In this document: positions 5,676 to 6,807 of the stretch, one piece after another
How positions within the stretch are numbered: the first letter of the stretch is position 1
Layout: each line of letters opens with the position of its first letter
Source of the DNA: Clostridia bacterium
Lineage (GTDB): Bacteria; Bacillota; Clostridia; Oscillospirales; CAG-272
Reading direction: 5' to 3'
Length of the DNA stretch: 6,807 nucleotides
NCBI GenBank assembly: GCA_017457465.1
Contig: JAFTHJ010000113.1
Span: forward strand, 1-6,807
Translations under genes and position numbers: made by a program
The notes under the pieces: model-generated
Database searches by the model: none
Seen by the model: the letters and a program-made list of their open reading frames with translations, nothing else
Told to the model about the DNA's origin: nothing

Positions 5676-6599
5676 ATGAAGTCTTACACAACAAAAAAAT
5701 TCCGTGCAAAAACACCTACTGTGGTTGCGCTCGGTTGCTTCGACGGTGTTCACAGAGGGCACACCGCAGTCATAAACGAGGCAGTCAGAATTGCGCGTGA
5801 GCGCTCACTCCCCTGTGCCATCTTCACGTTCCGTGAGCCGCCGAAGAATTATTTTGTGCCAAACGCCGCTCCGCTGATAACCGATTACCGCGAAAAGAGG
5901 CGCCTTATGCGCACTCTGGGCGTTGATATTTTTGTCTGCATTCCCTTTGACGGCGAAATCGGCTCACTTTCCCCCGAGGAGTTCTTTGAGGATATATTGC
6001 TTGAGCGCTTATGCGCAACCCATCTGGTTTGCGGGTTTAATTACTCGTTCGGCAAAAGCGGTCGAGGCGACACGGTGCTTATGCGCCGTTTGTGCAACGA
6101 AAAACGAATAGGACTTACTTGCGTTGAATCTGTCACCGACGGAGAAATTACCGTCTCCTCCTCGGCGATAAGACAAGCGGTGGAAAACGGAGATATGGAA
6201 CTTGCCGAGCGCTATCTCGGCAGACCTTTCTCAATCTGCGCCCCCATAGTCGGCGGACAGAAACTTGCGAGAAAGCTGGGATTTCCTACTCTCAACCAAA
6301 TACTTGACAAAAATACACTCATTCCACGACACGGTGTATACGTAACAAAAATCACGGTTGGTAAAAAAGTTATGTTCGGAATAACAAACGTCGGCGTAAG
6401 ACCGACCGTCTCCGACCACACCCTCTGTGCCGAAAGCCACATCTTTGATTTCGAGGGCGACCTCTACGGCAAGACGGTGCGCGTTGAGTTCTTGAAGTAT
6501 CTGCGTCCCGAGACCGAATTCCCATCTATAGAAGCCTTGACAGAGCAGGTGAAGCTCGATATTGCCGACGCGAAGAATTTTATTTCTGAAACAAAATAA
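5676..6599 (+). CDS. ribF: Bifunctional riboflavin kinase / FMN adenylyltransferase
   Basis: RibF phosphorylates riboflavin to FMN and then adenylates FMN to FAD in the cytoplasm. From the chosen start it has 307 residues, normal for the bacterial enzyme. The N-terminal nucleotidyltransferase domain shows GCFDGVHRGH (20-29, the HxGH-type ATP site), CGFNYSFGKSGRGD (119-132) and SSSAIR (161-166). The C-terminal riboflavin kinase domain follows from about residue 182, with GFPTLN (202-207, the ATP/Mg motif, usually GFPTAN), HGVYVTKI (219-226), GITNVGVRPTV (235-245), ESHIFDFEGDLYG (253-265) with the expected catalytic glutamate region, and FLKYLRPE (272-279). An earlier in-frame ATG adds 18 residues but lies inside the promoter. 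The gene is divergent from rnfC and alone in its transcription unit. Its FMN product is the cofactor of RnfC, RnfD and RnfG, a plausible but unproven reason for the pairing. Confidence 0.96.
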   Translation: MKSYTTKKFRAKTPTVVALGCFDGVHRGHTAVINEAVRIARERSLPCAIFTFREPPKNYFVPNAAPLITDYREKRRLMRTLGVDIFVCIPFDGEIGSLSPEEFFEDILLERLCATHLVCGFNYSFGKSGRGDTVLMRRLCNEKRIGLTCVESVTDGEITVSSSAIRQAVENGDMELAERYLGRPFSICAPIVGGQKLARKLGFPTLNQILDKNTLIPRHGVYVTKITVGKKVMFGITNVGVRPTVSDHTLCAESHIFDFEGDLYGKTVRVEFLKYLRPETEFPSIEALTEQVKLDIADAKNFISETK

Positions 6600-6607
6600 A
6601 AATATAA

Positions 6608-6637
6608 AGAGGATTTTCGCATATGCGAAAATCCTCT
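6608..6637. terminator. Bidirectional terminator between ribF and dapB
   Basis: A perfect 13-bp stem joins 6608-6620 (AGAGGATTTTCGC) to 6625-6637 around a 4-base ATAT loop. On the plus strand GTTTGTTTTA follows; on the minus strand a T-rich run follows (the complement of 6590-6607). It begins 8 bases past the ribF stop and ends 7 bases before the dapB stop, so it can end both convergent transcripts. Confidence 0.88.
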
Positions 6638-6644
6638 GTTTGTT

Positions 6645-6807
6645 TTATATCTGATTTATAACGTCAGACATATTGTATAACGCGGGAGCCTTGCCCACAA
6701 TAAACTCCGCCGCTTTCAGGGCGCCGTTTGCGAATATCTCTCGAGAGGTAGCGCTGTGAGAAAGTGTCACTATCTCATTATTACCAGCGAAAATGACCTC
6801 ATGCTCA
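6645..6807 (-). CDS. dapB: 4-hydroxy-tetrahydrodipicolinate reductase, C-terminal part
   Basis: DapB reduces the dihydrodipicolinate precursor with NAD(P)H in the lysine and diaminopimelate pathway, needed for peptidoglycan. Only the last 53 residues and the stop are in the window; the rest lies beyond the right edge. The segment begins EHEVIFAGNNEIVTLSHSA and continues with SREIFANGALKAAEFIVGK, then PALYNMSDVINQI. This matches the conserved DapB C-terminus, with GEHEVIFAG, HxAxSRxxFAxGALxAAxF and a final LYxMxDV. The frame is intact to a TAA at 6645-6647. It converges on ribF across a shared terminator and has no evident functional link to it. The usual dapA neighbour, if present, would be outside the window. 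Confidence 0.9.
   Translation of the reverse strand, partial: EHEVIFAGNNEIVTLSHSATSREIFANGALKAAEFIVGKAPALYNMSDVINQI

Noticed and set aside
1..6807. CRISPR array, tRNA or rRNA genes, insertion sequence or phage genes
   Set aside because: No regularly spaced repeats, no cloverleaf-like sequences, no transposase or integrase motifs and no terminal inverted repeats were seen. Base use is even across the coding genes.

Overview
The window looks like chromosomal DNA from an anaerobic, low-to-moderate GC Firmicute, most likely a gut-type member of the Clostridia. The main evidence is a complete Rnf operon in the order rnfC-D-G-E-A-B, the order usual in Clostridia. Strong AGGAGG-type ribosome binding sites, sigma-A promoters and short U-tract terminators agree with this. 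The exact genus cannot be read from the sequence.

Layout: positions 1-165 hold the N-terminus of an unrecognised membrane-anchored protein on the minus strand. Positions 166-399 are a non-coding gap with two strong hairpins; the second is a likely terminator for the rnf transcript. Positions 400-5326 hold six tightly packed minus-strand genes encoding the Rnf ferredoxin:NAD+ oxidoreductase. Four of their five junctions overlap by 1 or 4 bases and the fifth is an 11-base gap. Positions 5327-5675 are an AT-rich divergent control region. It carries a perfect-consensus promoter reading into rnfC and a separate, good sigma-A promoter reading into ribF on the plus strand. Positions 5676-6599 are ribF, a bifunctional riboflavin kinase/FAD synthetase. 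ribF converges on the last 53 codons of dapB (minus strand, running off the right edge). A perfect hairpin flanked by U-tracts on both sides lies between them and probably terminates both genes.

How the genes fit together: Rnf moves electrons from reduced ferredoxin to NAD+ and pumps Na+ or H+ out of the cell. RnfB carries iron-sulfur clusters and receives electrons from ferredoxin. RnfA and RnfE form the membrane core with a cysteine-ligated cluster. RnfG and RnfD carry FMN attached to a threonine, and both flavinylation motifs are intact here. RnfC is the NADH/FMN and 2[4Fe-4S] subunit. The divergent ribF makes the FMN that several of these subunits need, so the neighbourhood makes metabolic sense, but shared control is only inferred.

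I found no wholly new system. The points most worth a second look are the four-cysteine tail on RnfE, the perfect-consensus rnf promoter with a possible second promoter behind it, the inverted repeat around the ribF -35 box, and the competing hairpins downstream of rnfB.
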